From Kitasatospora acidiphila (GTDB lineage: Bacteria; Actinomycetota; Actinomycetes; Streptomycetales; Streptomycetaceae), in NCBI RefSeq assembly GCF_006636205.1, contig NZ_VIGB01000003.1, positions 310,001 through 374,000 of the forward strand: 64,000 nucleotides of DNA, in the 5' to 3' direction. Within the stretch, counting starts at the first letter, position 1, and each line of letters begins with the position of its first letter. Made by a program: the position numbers and the translations under genes. Positions 27,320-35,548 of the stretch are shown here, piece after piece. The notes beneath the pieces were generated by a model that saw only the letters and a list, made by a program, of their open reading frames with translations, ran no database searches and was not told where the DNA came from.

Positions 27320-27625
27320 GCTGGACTCCACTTCTTTGGTGCGGATTGGGAGGGCGGGCGGGGATCCGAATTGAGGCCCACGCACGGGCGTTGTTCTCTC
27401 CCGGGAGCGACCGGAAGGAGCTTGGATAGCCGGGGCTGATCCCCCCGGCGAAGACGCCAGCCGCCGTGAGGCATCCGGCAGTGGCCATCAGGACCGCGAT
27501 CTTGCGCCGGGGTCACGCCGCGGTGGGGCTGTCTACGGCGAGCGTGGGGCACGCGCGGTCCGCCAACCCTGCCTACCGCTCGGCTGGACGATCAGCCAGG
27601 TGCTCGGCCGGCCTTCGCCAGCCCC
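27320..27625. other. promoter region of the nucleotide operon, no gene seen
   Basis: About 305 nt between the ATPase gene (ending at 27626) and the thymidylate synthase-like gene, both on the minus strand. No frame shows family features. It presumably contains the operon promoter; I could not assign -10/-35 boxes with confidence. Confidence 0.4.
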
Positions 27626-28177
27626 TCAGGTGGCTCCAACTCGAAGCCCCCTCATACCGAGAAGGACGCGGCCCACCACATTCGGACTGACCGGCGCTCC
27701 GTCGACGCCGCCCGGAGACTGGCGCCCGCCCTCGTCGGCGGCCCGCTGATGGCAGTGAGGGCCACCTCCCGCCCAAACGACCTTCCCGACTCCCCCGTTC
27801 GCCGGGTAATGCCCCCACCGGGTACTCATCGCCGCAACGATGAAGATCCCGCGACCGCTAACCGCTTCGACGCCGACCTGCTTCAGCACCGGGGGCCGAC
27901 CATCCCGGTCCCATACCAACAGCCTGATCGCACCGTCGACAAGCTCCGGGGTGAGCTCGAACGTGTGCACCGGGACCGAGGCCAGCTGCTTGCTCTTCTC
28001 GGAATGCCGTACGGCGTTCGTGACCAGCTCCGACACGAGGAGCTCGACCGTCCCCACGACATCTGAGGGCACGCCCCAACGCGACAAGACATCCGTCGCG
28101 TGCAGTCGAGCCAGACGGACAGCGTTCGGCCTCTCGGCCAGCTGCAGTGTGGAACGCGGGAGTAACGCCTGGGACAC
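27626..28177 (-). CDS. RsbW-like ATP-binding regulatory protein, C-terminus frameshifted
   Basis: A 183-residue HATPase of the anti-sigma/RsbW type common in streptomycetes: N-box LLVSELVTNAVRHS, G1-like LLVWDRDGRPP and G2-like VSGRGIFIVAAMSTRWG. GTG 28177 has GGGAGG about 9 nt upstream. After GKVVWA the family normally ends in EVALTA. Here that continuation is in another frame: one G too many in the run at about 27,768-27,770 turns it into GGGPHCHQRAADEGG and adds a long unrelated tail. The ATP-binding core is complete, so the protein may still work. It lies between the nucleotide operon and the regulator gene. Confidence 0.78.
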   Translation of the reverse strand: MSQALLPRSTLQLAERPNAVRLARLHATDVLSRWGVPSDVVGTVELLVSELVTNAVRHSEKSKQLASVPVHTFELTPELVDGAIRLLVWDRDGRPPVLKQVGVEAVSGRGIFIVAAMSTRWGHYPANGGVGKVVWAGGGPHCHQRAADEGGRQSPGGVDGAPVSPNVVGRVLLGMRGLRVGAT

Positions 28178-28238
28178 GGAGTGCCTCCCGAGTGGATAAC
28201 AGGACAGGTCGACCCTGGCGGGCCGGGCGCCTGAGGTT

Positions 28239-28484
28239 CAAGGCGTTCGTGACGAGTTCGCTGAAGACCAGAAGCACGGTCGCCACCACCGAGGCATCAA
28301 CCTCCAGGTCGGCGACGACGTGGGCAGCGAAAGCGCGTGCCTCTGCAACCGACTCGTGCCTTGTGGCACGGGCCAGATCGCGCGGGCCATCGCCAACAAG
28401 TGGAGCTGCAGTCCGGCAGCTTGCAGGGGCATGCCGCAGCGGGATCGCACCGGGCGAGTCCGGCCTCACCTGAACGAGCGTCAT
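28239..28484 (-). pseudogene. truncated RsbW-like ATP-binding protein
   Basis: ATG 28484 (preceded by GGAAGAGG) begins a frame with SVAEARAFAAHVVADL and VLLVFSELVTNAL, the first half of the same HATPase family as the next gene downstream. Right after the N-box the sequence loses similarity (NLRRPARQGRP) and runs into the start of the second copy. The ATP-lid and G boxes are missing, so this copy is dead. It looks like a tandem duplication trimmed by deletion. Confidence 0.65.
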
Positions 28485-28764
28485 GTTGGTCCTCTTCCGC
28501 GGTGAGTTCACTGCCGCTTGAGCCGAAAGCTGAGAAGCGCCGTCGCAGCCCAGCAACTTGGACCATCGGTCACGTTGCGAATGCGAAGAACTGCGAGCCG
28601 TGATCAAGGGTCGACGACAGGACGGCCCGATCCAAGTACCGCGCGCATGACGTCAGGTGACCCGTGCTGACTTCCGACGACATTGAGCGACCTTGCACCG
28701 GTCGGCACTCGCATCGGACATCGTTTGTGCCGCAGCATGGGATCAGGCAGTCGGGGAGGTAGTA

Positions 28765-30120
28765 ATGCAGTCGACTCTGTTTCAAACGCTGGCAAGGCAG
28801 CGGGGGCTGGAGGAGTACAAACTCTTCCTCGCCAACTTCCGCCAGGCCGCCCAGCACCTCGCCGAAACGGAGGCCAACCCCGCCATCGCCGGCCTTGAGA
28901 TCGGCCAGCGCCAGTTCATGCGATGGCTGGGCGGGGAGTTCAACGGGCTGCCCAGGGCTGCCTCACGGCGAGTCCTTGAGCACATGTTCGACTGCTCCGC
29001 CGAAGCCCTCTTCTCCTCCGCACCGCAGACTGGTCTGGCCGTCGGCCCCACCCTGATGACCACCACCTCCGTACCGGGATCGGATCCCACCACCGAGAAC
29101 ACCTGGACCGCACTGATGGCATCTGCCGCAGACGAGTCAGCACGCTTCGCGCAGTTGGCCGAAACGACCAACGTCGGACCCCACACCCTGGAGCAGATGG
29201 CCGCGGATGTGGCCCGGATCGTGTCCACCTACCCGAACCGGCCGGTCGTCCCGCTCTTCCTCGAGGCGAAGACGCTACGGGACCGCACGTTCTCCCTCCT
29301 GGAGGGTCGGCAACCGCCGCTCATGACGAAGGACCTCTACGTCCTGGCCGGCACCCTGTGCGGGGTCCTCGCGAACGCTGCCTTCGACCTCGGCGCATAC
29401 CATGCGGCCCATACCCACGCTCGCACCGCGCTGCTGTGCGCCAAGCAGGCCGGGCACCACTCCCTGCAGGTCTGGCTCCACGGCATGCAGGCCCTAATCT
29501 CCTACTGGGACAACAGACCGGCCGACGCGGTCCACTTCGCCCAGTCGGCTACCGACCTGACTCCCGAGGGCGGAACCGCCGGGATTCGACTGGCCAGTAT
29601 CGAGTCCCGCGCCCATGCCCGCCTCGGACACCGCACCGATGCGCTCGCGGCCCTCCACCGCGCGGACGACCTCCGCGAGCAGTGGGACGGCAGCGAGTTG
29701 CTCGGCGGCATGATGGCCTTCCCCGTTGCCAAACAGCACTTCTACGCCAGCACGTCCTACCTCTGGCTCGGGGAACCCGGCGACATCGCCCTGGCTGGGC
29801 GCAGCGCCGAGGAGTCCGTCGGCATGTACACCAGCCTTCCCGCTGCCGAGCAGCGCCTCGGTGAACTGTCCTTGGCACGGATGGACTTGGCGCTGGCGGA
29901 CCTGTGCGCCGATCAACTCGACGGGGCGGCTGACCAGGTCGACATGGTCTTGGAGGTGTCCGCCCGGCGGCCGACCGAGAGCGTTGCTCGCCGCCTGGAC
30001 CTGTTCGCCCGGCGGCTTAGCCAATTGCCGGCCGGTCGCAGCTCGGCCGGGACGGTGTTGTTGGATGCCCTTCAGAGCAGTACTCGCCCGCCCGCCCTTC
30101 CCGCAGGAGACATGGAATGA
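28765..30120 (+). CDS. helix-turn-helix/TPR-type transcriptional regulator
   Basis: A 451-residue protein. The N-terminal ~75 residues contain a helix-turn-helix-like segment ending in RQFMRWLGGEFNGLPRAASR and VLEHMFDCSAEALF, as in streptomycete XRE/TPR regulators. The rest is a helical-repeat (TPR-like) domain (LAGTLCGVLANAAFDLG, HTHARTALLCAKQAG, SIESRAHARLGHRTDALAAL). ATG 28765 has GGGGAGG 5 nt upstream. It is transcribed away from the ATPase genes and overlaps the oxidoreductase gene by 4 bp. It may control the neighbouring nucleotide operon; no operator was identified. Confidence 0.82.
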   Translation: MQSTLFQTLARQRGLEEYKLFLANFRQAAQHLAETEANPAIAGLEIGQRQFMRWLGGEFNGLPRAASRRVLEHMFDCSAEALFSSAPQTGLAVGPTLMTTTSVPGSDPTTENTWTALMASAADESARFAQLAETTNVGPHTLEQMAADVARIVSTYPNRPVVPLFLEAKTLRDRTFSLLEGRQPPLMTKDLYVLAGTLCGVLANAAFDLGAYHAAHTHARTALLCAKQAGHHSLQVWLHGMQALISYWDNRPADAVHFAQSATDLTPEGGTAGIRLASIESRAHARLGHRTDALAALHRADDLREQWDGSELLGGMMAFPVAKQHFYASTSYLWLGEPGDIALAGRSAEESVGMYTSLPAAEQRLGELSLARMDLALADLCADQLDGAADQVDMVLEVSARRPTESVARRLDLFARRLSQLPAGRSSAGTVLLDALQSSTRPPALPAGDME

Positions 30121-30962
30121 GCAGCGTGATCACCGTCCTGCACCCGGGGCAGATGGGAGCGGCGGTCGCCCACCAGCTCCGCCTGGCCGGCCACGACGTC
30201 CTCTGGGTGACCGAGGGTCGGAGCGCAGCGACAGCGAACCGCGCCGCGGCGGCGGGGCTGCGGCCGGCCAGCCGCCTGGGCGAAGCGCTGGCCGGCAGTG
30301 ACATCGTGTTCAGCATCTGCCCACCCGCTGCGGCCGAGGACCTGGCGGCACAGGTCGCGGCGGTCGGCTTCGGCGGGGTGTATGTGGAGGCGAACGCGGT
30401 GAGCCCCGGCACCGTGGCGACGATCAAGGGGATCCTGAAGCCGACCGGGGCTGCTCTGGTGGACGGGTCCATCATCGGCCCGCTGCCGGGTGGAGGTGTC
30501 GGTGCCCGCCTGTACCTGGCCGGTGGTGAGCAGCACGCCGAGGCGGTCGCCGCCCTGTTCGCCGGAACCCTGGTGTCCGCTCGCGTCCTCGACCGGGAAC
30601 CGGGAGCCGCATCGGCTCTGAAGATGGCGTTCGCGGCCTACCAGAAGTCCGCCCGGACCCTGGCGGCTGTGGCCCACGCGCTCGCTGACGACCACGGGGT
30701 CAGCGATGAACTCCTGGCGGAGGCAGCATCGATGCCGTCCGACATTCTGCTGGACCGCGAGTACCTGCGGTCCGTGGCACCGCGGGCGTGGCGCTGGGGG
30801 CCCGAGATGCAGGAGATCGCTCGCACCCTTCGTGAGGCAGGCCTCCCGGACGACCTTGCTCTGGCCGCTTCCAGGACGCTGGCCCACTGGGCGACCCTCA
30901 AGGACACCGATCGGCCGCCGTTGACCAGGGTGCTCGCCGCGCTGCACCGCCAGCCCTCGTAG
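30117..30962 (+). CDS. NAD(P)-dependent oxidoreductase, 6-phosphogluconate dehydrogenase-like
   Basis: A 281-residue protein with an N-terminal Rossmann fold (SVITVLHPGQMGAAVAHQLR, a G-x-G-x-x-A-type loop), FSICPPAAAEDLA, and a helical C-terminal domain resembling DUF1932 of beta-hydroxyacid dehydrogenase relatives (GAASALKMAFAAYQKSARTL). It probably oxidises or reduces a small hydroxy acid or imine; the substrate is unknown. The start overlaps the regulator's stop (ATGA), so the two form a unit. Confidence 0.85.
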   Translation: MSSVITVLHPGQMGAAVAHQLRLAGHDVLWVTEGRSAATANRAAAAGLRPASRLGEALAGSDIVFSICPPAAAEDLAAQVAAVGFGGVYVEANAVSPGTVATIKGILKPTGAALVDGSIIGPLPGGGVGARLYLAGGEQHAEAVAALFAGTLVSARVLDREPGAASALKMAFAAYQKSARTLAAVAHALADDHGVSDELLAEAASMPSDILLDREYLRSVAPRAWRWGPEMQEIARTLREAGLPDDLALAASRTLAHWATLKDTDRPPLTRVLAALHRQPS

Positions 30963-31400
30963 CGGGCACCTCCTCCTGCGGATCGCACCGTCGGCCCGCT
31001 CCGACCACAGCACCGCAAAGATCGGAGGCGGTCGAACCGGCGAATGGCGCGCCGCCATGGCTATTCGCCCGGCAACTCACCTGAACCGGACCGGTGTTCA
31101 CCGGCTGGTGGTAAGCGTCTGCCGACCAGCCGGCCCCTGGCGCTCGCGGTCAACAATCCGACGAGTATCGGCTGCCGAAGCGCTGGGCCACCGGCTCGCC
31201 AAGCGTTCCTGCAGTGCGCCCTCAAACAGCAACGGCAGCGCAAACTCCCCTGCCAAGATGCCGACTTGCTGACGAACTCGCCACCGACACCCGGCTGTGC
31301 TGCTGAAGGACCACCACCAGCGCCAGCCAAGGTTCCGCCGACCACACCTCCCCACTTCAACATCCACTCCACCTCTCACACCTACGCCCAGGAGCACATC
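30963..31400. other. intergenic region, no gene recognised
   Basis: About 440 nt with no frame of convincing family or codon pattern. It is likely to contain the promoter of the following gene. Confidence 0.4.
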
Positions 31401-32037
31401 GTGGTCTCCGCCTCCCAGCTCACCTACCGCGGGCTGACCGTGCCGTACATCACCCCGTGGACCGACGAGCGCAACCACATCCCCACCCTGGTGCGCAGAG
31501 GACGGGGCGGGGGCATGCGGCTCGGCTACCACGATGAGTCGTTGTACGACCGGGACTGGCGCGGCGCCCTGTGGATCCCCCACACGATGGCCCGCGGCCG
31601 GGGCCGCGCCCGGTTCGACGGCGTCCACGCGCTGCGGCAGCGCAGGTGCATGAACGACCTCCTGTGCCAAGTCTGCGCCCGCCCGACCCAGACCGAAGAC
31701 GACGAGGCCACCTTGTTCGTCCTACGCAACGACGGCCGCCCCGTCGAAGATGGGGAACGGACCACCGCCCCGCCCGTGTGCCGGCAGCACGCCCTGGAGG
31801 CAGCGGCGCATTGCCCCGCACCTTCGCGCCGGCCATGTCGCAATCCGTGTCGAACGCGTCCAGTCGTGGGGCGTTGCGGGCCTCCTCCATAACCCCGCCA
31901 CCCTCGAAGCGCTGCCCCTCCGAGCCGACCAGCAGCTGATCCAGGTCGCGTACGAGGACCCGCAGATCCACTGGATCGTCGCCTGCCGCCAAGTCGTCAC
32001 CTTGCACGGCTGCACGCCGGTAGACCTCGCGACCTGA
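31401..32037 (+). pseudogene. hypothetical zinc-binding protein with one frameshift
   Basis: GTG 31401 (with AGGAG upstream) starts a protein reading SQLTYRGLTVPYITPWTDE, LGYHDESLYDRDWRGALW and RRCMNDLLCQVCARP, then VCRQHALEAAAHCP. The remaining part (HLRAGHVAIRVERVQSWGV, QVAYEDPQIHWIVACRQVV) is in another frame. Removing one C from the run at 31,814-31,817 joins them into a protein of about 211 residues. C-x-x-C and C-x-x-H pairs suggest a zinc ribbon. Such proteins are seen in streptomycetes without a known function. The break may be a homopolymer error. Confidence 0.6.
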
Positions 32038-32164
32038 TGCTCAACTCCCCAGTTGTCGGGGTACGTCGAAGACCATGGCAGACTCCCAGGTTCTGCCAAC
32101 GGCGCCCGGGGCCGCTTCTCCACCGCGTCAGGACATCCAGCCGCTGGCCCTTGCCATGGTCTGC

Positions 32165-34465
32165 TTAACATCCTGGCCAGCAATGCTGCAGAGCCCGAGT
32201 GAGGTCCTCTTCCGTTGCGGCAAGATGTCCAGTGACAGGGACGACATCGATGACATCCAGATCCGTCGTGGCCAGCGGCCAGCGCTTGCGCACATCCATG
32301 TTCGTCTCCAAACGCAGCCTCAGCCTTCTCCCCACCAGCACTTCAGCACGCTTCACCGCCTCCCGTGGAATGGCAACCAGTTTGATACCGAGCACAAACC
32401 CGGTCAGTTCGTGGTTGTCCAACCGGAGCTCCCCTGGATCTCCGACCAGTAACCACCAGAGGCCCAGCAGGAGCAGGACCGCCGCAAGGACCGCCCCGGC
32501 AAGTCGAACGACTAGTCCGTGCGTTGGCCAGAGCCAGGCAAGGCCCGCGCACACACCGACCGCACCCAACAGTGCCAGCACCGCTCGTGGTCCGCGCAGG
32601 CGCAGCGGGACGACAACGCTGCCTGACGCTGTCCGCACAGCTTCGACCGTGTGGTCGAGCGGGCGCCAGCGCCTCCCGGCGAAGCGGGCAAGCGTGTCCT
32701 CTGCCGGGCGTTCGCGGTGGTATCCGAGCGGCATAAGCATGACCGACCCGTGTCGTGTGCGCCAGGGGCCGAGATGCCCAGTCTGGACCCTGGCTGTCTC
32801 ACTCCGTAGCCGGACGACCAGGAAGCCAATCCGCTCCACCAAGCGACGTCCTGGCCAGCAGTTCGCCACCGCCACCGACTCGACCTGGCTCCAGGGCAGT
32901 GAGATCTGTCGTCCTCGGACCGACACGCCGATCCCGTCACGGTCGATCTGTACTGCGGCCGACTCTCGGGTCCACTGCCAGGCCAGCACGGTGACCACAG
33001 CAAAGAGCCCAACGGCCGCTACCTCACCGGCCCACGCGAACGACGCTGCCATCGGACTGCCCGGGTCTGCGACCACGAAGATCATCGCTACCGACAGCAC
33101 CAAGACGACCACACCCCAGCCGACGATGACATCCTCCCGTCCAGGACGGATGTCGACCGCATCGCCCGCCGAAACCGCTTCCGCTTCCGTCAGCCAGTCG
33201 GGCATGAAACGGGCCAGCTGTGTCAGCAGCACGTCCGGCGTACAGCGCAACTCATCCACATAGAGAAGTCTGATGAGCTCGCCGTCACGTCGCGGAAGCT
33301 CGGACAGCACCTCTCGGTGGAACAGCGGCTGCGGCTCGCTCGGGCGCACGCTGAACGCGGTTCTCCCATCCTTCTGCCGAGTGATCACGATTCCACTGAG
33401 CCCAGCCCAGCGATGACCGAGCTCTGGGACCCCACGGTAATGGACCGTGATCCCCGCACTGTCCATGACGACCTTGAACTTCGCGCCCACGAGAGCTGCG
33501 AGGATAGGCAGCACCAGTCCGAGCAGGCACATTGCCGCCCCGACGGCCGCCGCCCAGGCGGGCAAGCAGCCGAATGCCCAAGCCGCGCTCAACCCGCCGC
33601 CCACCAGCATGCCTCCTACCAGCATGCCTCCTACCAGCAGGACCGCGACCCACCAGGGCCAGCGCCGCAGATGCCGCCCCTTGACAGCGAACGGCTGAGC
33701 CTCGACCTCCGGGCGCCGCTCCCGCACCAGTACCAATTGCTGGGCTGTGTCCCGGCCATAGAGCTGCGGGCGCGGTCGCCCATGGTCCTCGCTGTGCCGC
33801 ACCAAGCGGGCGAACACTTCCGCCAGCGTCAGCCCTCCCTCGTCGCCGTCGCTGTCCTTGCCCCGGTCGCCTGTCCCGTCCCGCAGGATCTCCAACAGCG
33901 CTCCGGTGAAGTAGGTGTACACCTCCCCTGCCGGCGCCTTCGCCTCCTCCGTCCCGGAGGTGGCCGTGATCAGGCAACTACCGCTCGGCGTCAAGCCCGC
34001 CAGCACGTCGCGCCGACCGCTGCCCATCAGCTCGTGACCGGCCAGACCACTGAAGCAGCAGTCCAGGATCACCACCCGGTTACCTGCGGGGCTTCGCCGT
34101 ACCAGCTTCAGCAGCAGCGCGGGGTCGAAGGCTGTGTACGGATTTCCGTCCTCGGCCCCGCGGAGGGCCAGGTACAGCGTCTCGTAGTCGTACGGGTCCC
34201 GCAGCCCATGGCCGGCGAAGTACACCAACAGCGTCTCCTCCGCCTGCTGTGCCACCGCATCCACCACTCGGAAGATCTCCGCCGGATCGTCCGCATCGGC
34301 CAGGACGGTGACGCATTCGGGCGGCACACCACCCATTCGCGGGTCCGTCAGAACCCGCCGCAACTCACGCAGGTTGTTGTTCACGGCCGGCAACTGATGG
34401 AGGTTCTCGTACGTCGCAGCTCCGATCAGCACCACCCGCCAGCCGCGCCGATCACCCGACTCCAC
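32165..34465 (-). CDS. membrane-bound caspase-family (peptidase C14) protein
   Basis: The 766-residue protein starts with a complete caspase-like domain: VVLIGAATYENLHQLPAVNN, catalytic His in YFAGHGLRD (H86) and catalytic Cys in ILDCCFSG (C137). After residue ~270 come two hydrophobic segments (WWVAVLLVGGMLVGGMLVGG and ACLPAW...LGLVLPILAAL), a beta-rich PH-like segment, then more membrane segments (VVVLVLSVAMIFVVA, AAVGLFAVVTVLAW, VLALLGAVGVCAGLAWLW) alternating with PH-like regions (IQIDRDGIGVSVRGRQISLP). Caspase effectors in bacteria cut host proteins on infection. It is divergent from EACC1 with only 74 nt between starts. GTG 34465 is the furthest start and matches the domain. Confidence 0.88.
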   Translation of the reverse strand: MESGDRRGWRVVLIGAATYENLHQLPAVNNNLRELRRVLTDPRMGGVPPECVTVLADADDPAEIFRVVDAVAQQAEETLLVYFAGHGLRDPYDYETLYLALRGAEDGNPYTAFDPALLLKLVRRSPAGNRVVILDCCFSGLAGHELMGSGRRDVLAGLTPSGSCLITATSGTEEAKAPAGEVYTYFTGALLEILRDGTGDRGKDSDGDEGGLTLAEVFARLVRHSEDHGRPRPQLYGRDTAQQLVLVRERRPEVEAQPFAVKGRHLRRWPWWVAVLLVGGMLVGGMLVGGGLSAAWAFGCLPAWAAAVGAAMCLLGLVLPILAALVGAKFKVVMDSAGITVHYRGVPELGHRWAGLSGIVITRQKDGRTAFSVRPSEPQPLFHREVLSELPRRDGELIRLLYVDELRCTPDVLLTQLARFMPDWLTEAEAVSAGDAVDIRPGREDVIVGWGVVVLVLSVAMIFVVADPGSPMAASFAWAGEVAAVGLFAVVTVLAWQWTRESAAVQIDRDGIGVSVRGRQISLPWSQVESVAVANCWPGRRLVERIGFLVVRLRSETARVQTGHLGPWRTRHGSVMLMPLGYHRERPAEDTLARFAGRRWRPLDHTVEAVRTASGSVVVPLRLRGPRAVLALLGAVGVCAGLAWLWPTHGLVVRLAGAVLAAVLLLLGLWWLLVGDPGELRLDNHELTGFVLGIKLVAIPREAVKRAEVLVGRRLRLRLETNMDVRKRWPLATTDLDVIDVVPVTGHLAATEEDLTRALQHCWPGC

Positions 34466-34539
34466 GTAACCCCCTCACCCCGCTGTGCGGTTGCCCGGAT
34501 GCCTACTGCGCACCAACGCGTCACTGCGATCATCAACCC

Positions 34540-34959
34540 ATGAGTACAGTAGACAAACCCCGCGTCGAAGCCACCCTCCGCCTCGCTCCGGGCGAGGTTT
34601 CCACACTGGCGTCCTGGCTGCGCCGTGACCCCGCTTTGCGGTCAAGAGTGACACTTCGTCAGCAAATCGAGCGGGCGGACCCCGAGAGCATGGGTACGCT
34701 CGCCGATGTGGTCGTCGCACTCAGTACAGGCACCACCGGCACTGCCCTGTCGCGCTGCCTGCTGACGTACCTCAAACAGCGCCGGACCAGCATCGAGATC
34801 ACCCTCACCATCGGTGATCGCACCCTGAACCTCACCAGCACCAACCAGCCACCAGAAGACCTGGTCGCCCTGCTCCGCGCTGTGGGCGAGCAGGCCACGA
34901 GCAAGCAGGTGACCAGCGACCAGGAGGCGCACGACGACAACGAAGCTCACCCCGCATGA
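34540..34959 (+). CDS. EACC1 (effector-associated constant component 1) family protein
   Basis: A 139-residue protein: LASWLRRDPALRSRVTL, then SMGTLADVVVALSTGTTGTA, a short helix and the strand-turn-strand EITLTIGDRTLNLTSTN, then PPEDLVALLRAV. This is the EACC1 pattern described in actinobacterial conflict systems, where it is constantly paired with a caspase, TIR or protease effector. It probably acts as an adaptor or sensor for the divergent caspase. The last ~25 residues are polar and disordered. ATG start. Confidence 0.8.
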   Translation: MSTVDKPRVEATLRLAPGEVSTLASWLRRDPALRSRVTLRQQIERADPESMGTLADVVVALSTGTTGTALSRCLLTYLKQRRTSIEITLTIGDRTLNLTSTNQPPEDLVALLRAVGEQATSKQVTSDQEAHDDNEAHPA

Positions 34960-34975
34960 GCACCCCCGCCGGAAC

Positions 34976-35264
34976 ATTTCAAGTCCAGTGAGACGGTCGC
35001 AACGCCACGTAGTTAAGCCGTGGACGGGCTCGTCAACATCGATGCCATGGCTGATTGAAGGGTCTGCTGTCGGCCCACTCTGCGGTGAGTGCGTAGTGCC
35101 CGTGCCCGGTCTTGCGGAGGATTCCTTCCTTGACCCAGTGGCCCAGTTGCGTGCAGAGGCTGCGGGCGTGGTCGATCCCGAGCGTGTGGGCGATCTCCTT
35201 GGCCTTCCACGCTCGGAGCGGGTCGGTGCGCAGGAGCTGAAGGGCCCGGTCGCGGCGGCCGTTA
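34976..35264 (-). mobile_element. IS4-family right-end fragment (inverted solo copy)
   Basis: This stretch is the reverse complement of the right end of the IS4 element at 39.4-39.7 kb, including the terminal repeat and the last ~70 codons of the transposase. Its first 78 nt (34976-35053) also match 37845-37922 as a direct repeat. It keeps the unmutated form of the transposase tail: GGAAGGCC, where the full element has GGAAGCC, and three C residues where the full element has four. It ends abruptly at about 35,264, where a different repeated sequence begins. Confidence 0.75.
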
Positions 35265-35265
35265 C

Positions 35266-35304
35266 TAACCCGACAAAGCGGGATGTCTCACCCAAGGCTG
35301 ACAG
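35266..35304. repeat. 39-bp repeat, copy 1 (mobile-element end)
   Basis: Begins TAACCCGACAAAGCGGGATG and ends CCCAAGGCTGACAG. A second copy in the same orientation at 41143-41181 differs by one base. Both copies abut insertion-sequence ends on their left side and unrelated DNA on their right, so this is probably the terminal sequence of a further, now lost, element. The following 35305-35548 holds no recognised gene. Confidence 0.6.
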
Positions 35305-35548
35305 ATAGGGACCCGGCGGAGGACGCCTTCCTGGAGCTGCCCTTCCACTGGATTCGAGGGTGCGTCTCCGGTGAGGTGACCTTGGGTCATGATCGAGGGC
35401 CGGTCGGGCGGGGTAGTGGACGGCGTACGTTCGCGCCGGCCTGCCTCGCCCCCTTGATCGATGCCGGTCTGCTCCCGCTGGACGATTGGCGCACTGAGGA
35501 GTTCCCGCATGAGAAGAAGGCAACGGGGCCTCTCGCGGCCTCCTGTCC

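Noticed and set aside
33601-33635. Short repeated CCTACCAGCATG units inside the caspase gene
   Set aside because: They encode the GGMLVGGML membrane stretch and are explained by coding; not a CRISPR or regulatory repeat.
33317-34543. Long plus-strand frame opposite the caspase gene
   Set aside because: It is the antisense shadow of a gene with clear catalytic motifs; its own composition (Gln/His/Arg-rich) matches no family.
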